NCBI GenBank assembly: GCA_963772335.1
Contig: CAVYXF010000002.1
Location: forward strand, 1-23,360
DNA: 23,360 nt
Origin: CAVYXF01 sp963772335
Lineage (GTDB): Bacteria > Pseudomonadota > Alphaproteobacteria > Rhizobiales > Rhodomicrobiaceae
Direction: 5' to 3'
The translations under genes and the position numbers were made by a program. Shown here piece by piece: positions 20,950 through 23,360 of the stretch. The number at the start of each line of letters is the position of its first letter. Positions within the stretch are counted from its first letter, which is position 1. The notes below the pieces were generated by a model. That model ran no database searches. It worked only from the letters and a program-made list of their open reading frames with translations, and was not told the origin of the DNA.

Positions 20950-23360
20950 CACACAGCCTCCCGTTCGACGACGCGCTCGATGGGATAGCGCTCCAGCACC
21001 TTGGCCAGGATGGCGCCGCCATTGGCATCGGTCGGCACGAACATGCGCAGCTTCCACGAGATGATCTCGTGGAACAGGCCATAGGCGCGGAGCCGGTCGC
21101 GCATGGCATCGGTGAAGCCCGACAGCTCGATGCGATGGACGCCCATGATCCGCACGCGGCGAAGCTGGAGCCCTTCGGTCAGGTCGAGCACGGTGCTGCC
21201 GTCCAGCAGCGCTGCGAAGGCGTTGTCCGAGGTGAGCGTGACGGCGCCGGTGGCGAGCGCACCCGCGGCCCAGGCCGGGGAGACACGGCGGCCGATGATG
21301 CGCTCGCCCTCGTCAGTCTGGAGCCGATAGACCCGCGTCAACTCGTTCGGCAGGCGCTTCCAGATCGGGAGCAGGAGGCCGGCGATGATGTGGATCACCG
21401 AGTCGGAGAATTCCGGCACCTGCGCCACCTCACGGTTCCAGGCGAGTACGAAGGCGGCGCGATCGGCGTCCCGCCAATGGCTCTCAGCCATCATCGTCAA
21501 GGACGCATGGTGCTGCTCCGTGGGACGGAGCAGCCGCACGCGGCGCTCGATCTCTCCGTCATCAAGCATGATGCTCGGCGAGCAGACTTGCACCGCCGCG
21601 CGGCCCGAGCGCTCGTTGACGAGCAGAGCGGCGCGAGGGTCGGAGAGATGATCCAGCGCCTCATCGAGCGTCAGCGGCCGGTTGCGCTGGCGCTGCGTGA
21701 TGGTGAGCAGCCGCGTTTCCGCCCCGGTGGCGGGATGGGTGTAGATCGTGCGCCGATCGGTGACGACGAAGCTCTCGGCCTTCAGCGTCTCCAGCCCGGC
21801 GTCATAGATTCCGCTGGCGATGGCGCCTTCGATTCTCGCGTTGAGGAGCTGCTCGAAGGCGGTGAACAGCGCGCCTTGCAGGTCGATGGCGAGCGCCAGC
21901 AGCCGGTTGAGGAAGGTGGTGATCGGCGGGAGCGCGTCCCTGATGCCGCCCTCATCCATCAAACTGAGGCCGGTTGCCTCCTCGAAGCGCTGCAGCGGGC
22001 AGCCATCGACCTTGCCGCGCACGATGAGCAGATAAAGCTGTCGAAGTGCGTCGCGGGCGTGAGGGCTTTCCAGATTGTCCTCCGGCCGGAACAGGCCCTG
22101 GCCGCCGGTCTGGCGCTGGCCGCGCGTTATCGCGCCGAGCGTATCGAGCCGGCGAGCGATCGTGCTCAGGAAGCGCTTCTCGGCCTTTACGTCGGTCGCG
22201 ATCGGACGGAATAGGGGCGGCTGCGCCTGATTGGTCCGATTGGTGCGACCGAGCCCCTGGATGGCGGCGTCGGCTTTCCAGCCCGGCTCGAGCAGATAAT
22301 GGATGCGAAGGCGCTGGTTCCTTGCCGACAGCTCGGCGTGGTAGCTGCGTCCCGTCCCCCCGGCGTCGCTGAACACCAGGATGCGCTTGACATCGTCCAT
22401 GAAGGCGGCGGTCTCGGCGAGGTTCGCCGACACCGCGCGGCTTTCGACGACGAGGCGCTCGCCTTTCCTGACGATGCGGCGCGCGCGGCCGGTGACCTCG
22501 GCCACCATGTCGGTGCCGAAGCGTTGGACGATCTGGTCGAGCGCACCGGGCACCGGCGGCAGGCTGGCGAGTTGCTCGATCAACCGGTCCCGCCGGGCGA
22601 CCGCCTCGCGGCTCTCCACCGGCTGGCCGTCGCGATAGACCGGCCGCGACGAGAAATTGCCCTCGGTGTCCGTGAACGGCTCATAGAGCTGCACCGGGAA
22701 GGAATGCTGCAGATAGGACAGGACGTATTCGCGCGGCGTGATGTCGACGCGGACGTCATTCCATTCCTCGGTCGGGATCTCGGCGAGGCGTCGCTCCATC
22801 AGCGCCTCGCCGGTCGAAACGATCTGCACGACGGCCGCATGCCCCTCCTCGAGATCGCGCTCGATCGAACGGAGCAGCGTCGGCGTCTTCATCGAGGTGA
22901 GCATATGGCCGAAGAAGCGCTGCTTGGTGCTTTCGAAGGCCGAGCGGGCGGCGGACTTCGCTCGGGCATTCAGCGTGCCGGTTGCGCCGGTGATGTTCGC
23001 CGCTCGCATCGCCGCGTCGAGATTGTTGTGAATGATCGAGAAGGCGCCGGCATAGGCGTCATAGATGCGCCGTTGCGCGTCGGTGAGCTGGTGCTCGACC
23101 AACTCGTATTCGACGCCGTCATAGGAGAGCGAGCGCGCGGTGTAGAGGCCGAGCGAGCGCAGGTCGCGGGCGAGCAGCTCCATCGCCGCGACGCCGCCGG
23201 CCTCGATCGCCTCGACGAACTCGGCCCTGGTCGCGAATGGGAAATCCGCCCCGCCCCACAAGCCGAGCCGCTGCGCATAGGCGAGATTGTGGACGGTGGT
23301 GGCGCCGGTCGCCGAGACATAGACGATGCGGGCGCCGGGCAGCGCATGCTGCAGCCGGAG
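20949..23360 (-). CDS. Strawberry-notch family helicase (C-terminal part, truncated by the window)
   Basis: Large SF2-type helicase-like protein of the bacterial strawberry-notch family. The open frame runs 804 codons to the right edge, so the N-terminus (Walker A and DExx motifs) is outside; no true start is present and the TTG near 23261 should not be used. The visible part opens with RIVYVSATGATTVHN, which is helicase motif III (SAT). After a helical middle it has the second RecA lobe: ILVFSDAGGTGRSYHAEL, and motif VI in AAIQGLGRTNRTNQAQPP. The remaining roughly 430 residues are the family-specific C-terminal region (FRPIATDVKAEKRFLSTIAR and onward). It is fused by overlap to the toprim gene. 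Such proteins are common on alphaproteobacterial plasmids and ICEs; the exact function is unknown. Confidence 0.92.
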   Translation of the reverse strand, partial: LRLQHALPGARIVYVSATGATTVHNLAYAQRLGLWGGADFPFATRAEFVEAIEAGGVAAMELLARDLRSLGLYTARSLSYDGVEYELVEHQLTDAQRRIYDAYAGAFSIIHNNLDAAMRAANITGATGTLNARAKSAARSAFESTKQRFFGHMLTSMKTPTLLRSIERDLEEGHAAVVQIVSTGEALMERRLAEIPTEEWNDVRVDITPREYVLSYLQHSFPVQLYEPFTDTEGNFSSRPVYRDGQPVESREAVARRDRLIEQLASLPPVPGALDQIVQRFGTDMVAEVTGRARRIVRKGERLVVESRAVSANLAETAAFMDDVKRILVFSDAGGTGRSYHAELSARNQRLRIHYLLEPGWKADAAIQGLGRTNRTNQAQPPLFRPIATDVKAEKRFLSTIARRLDTLGAITRGQRQTGGQGLFRPEDNLESPHARDALRQLYLLIVRGKVDGCPLQRFEEATGLSLMDEGGIRDALPPITTFLNRLLALAIDLQGALFTAFEQLLNARIEGAIASGIYDAGLETLKAESFVVTDRRTIYTHPATGAETRLLTITQRQRNRPLTLDEALDHLSDPRAALLVNERSGRAAVQVCSPSIMLDDGEIERRVRLLRPTEQHHASLTMMAESHWRDADRAAFVLAWNREVAQVPEFSDSVIHIIAGLLLPIWKRLPNELTRVYRLQTDEGERIIGRRVSPAWAAGALATGAVTLTSDNAFAALLDGSTVLDLTEGLQLRRVRIMGVHRIELSGFTDAMRDRLRAYGLFHEIISWKLRMFVPTDANGGAILAKVLERYPIERVVEREAV

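Noticed and set aside
1..23360. CRISPR array, tRNA, rRNA or integrase
   Set aside because: No regularly spaced repeats, tRNA-like cloverleaf, rRNA sequence or recombinase motif was seen by eye in either strand.

Overview
The window is GC-rich, uses strong Shine-Dalgarno sites, and carries gene families typical of Alphaproteobacteria, most likely Hyphomicrobiales (Rhizobiales). It has two parts: an arsenic island (1 to about 9.9 kb) and part of a conjugative or integrative element backbone (about 10.4 kb to the right edge). Both edges cut genes: aioA runs off the left edge and a strawberry-notch helicase gene runs off the right edge.

Arsenic island. Eight genes on the minus strand, read from high to low coordinates, run arsR, arsC, aqpS, aioX, aioS, aioR, aioB, aioA. 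ArsR is an arsenite-sensing repressor. ArsC is a thioredoxin-type arsenate reductase. AqpS is an aquaglyceroporin that probably lets As(III) leave the cytoplasm; no ArsB or Acr3 pump is in the window. AioX (periplasmic arsenite-binding protein), AioS (sensor kinase) and AioR (sigma-54 activator) form the known switch for arsenite oxidase. A near-consensus -24/-12 promoter and two palindromic candidate AioR sites lie between aioR and aioB, so sequence and gene content agree on the regulatory logic. AioB (Tat-exported Rieske subunit) and AioA (molybdopterin subunit) oxidise As(III) in the periplasm. As read, aioA has a one-base deletion near 897 that breaks the frame. Divergent from arsR is a chemoreceptor with a NIT sensor domain, possibly linked to arsenite taxis.

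Mobile-element backbone. From 10.4 kb there are two small XRE regulators, two small hypothetical proteins, a DUF3363-type relaxase, a DUF6876 protein, an IS256-family insertion sequence, DUF736, a small membrane protein, a 53-residue ORF with signs of paired frameshifts, a DUF2493 protein, a toprim protein and the strawberry-notch helicase. Gene families of this kind recur on plasmids and ICEs of Hyphomicrobiales and sphingomonads, so the arsenic genes look like cargo beside a transfer module. No integrase, attachment site, tRNA, rRNA or CRISPR array was seen.

Most unusual signal. The genes for DUF6876, DUF736 and DUF2493 each have a long leader with the same architecture: a long-range inverted repeat (arms of 10 to 15 bp, loops of 34 to 66 nt) whose arms differ in sequence but stay complementary, followed by a 16-nt box (minus-strand core near TCGCCATCGAGGCCGC) 31 to 40 nt before the start codon. 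This looks like a shared cis-regulatory RNA or DNA element of the mobile backbone.
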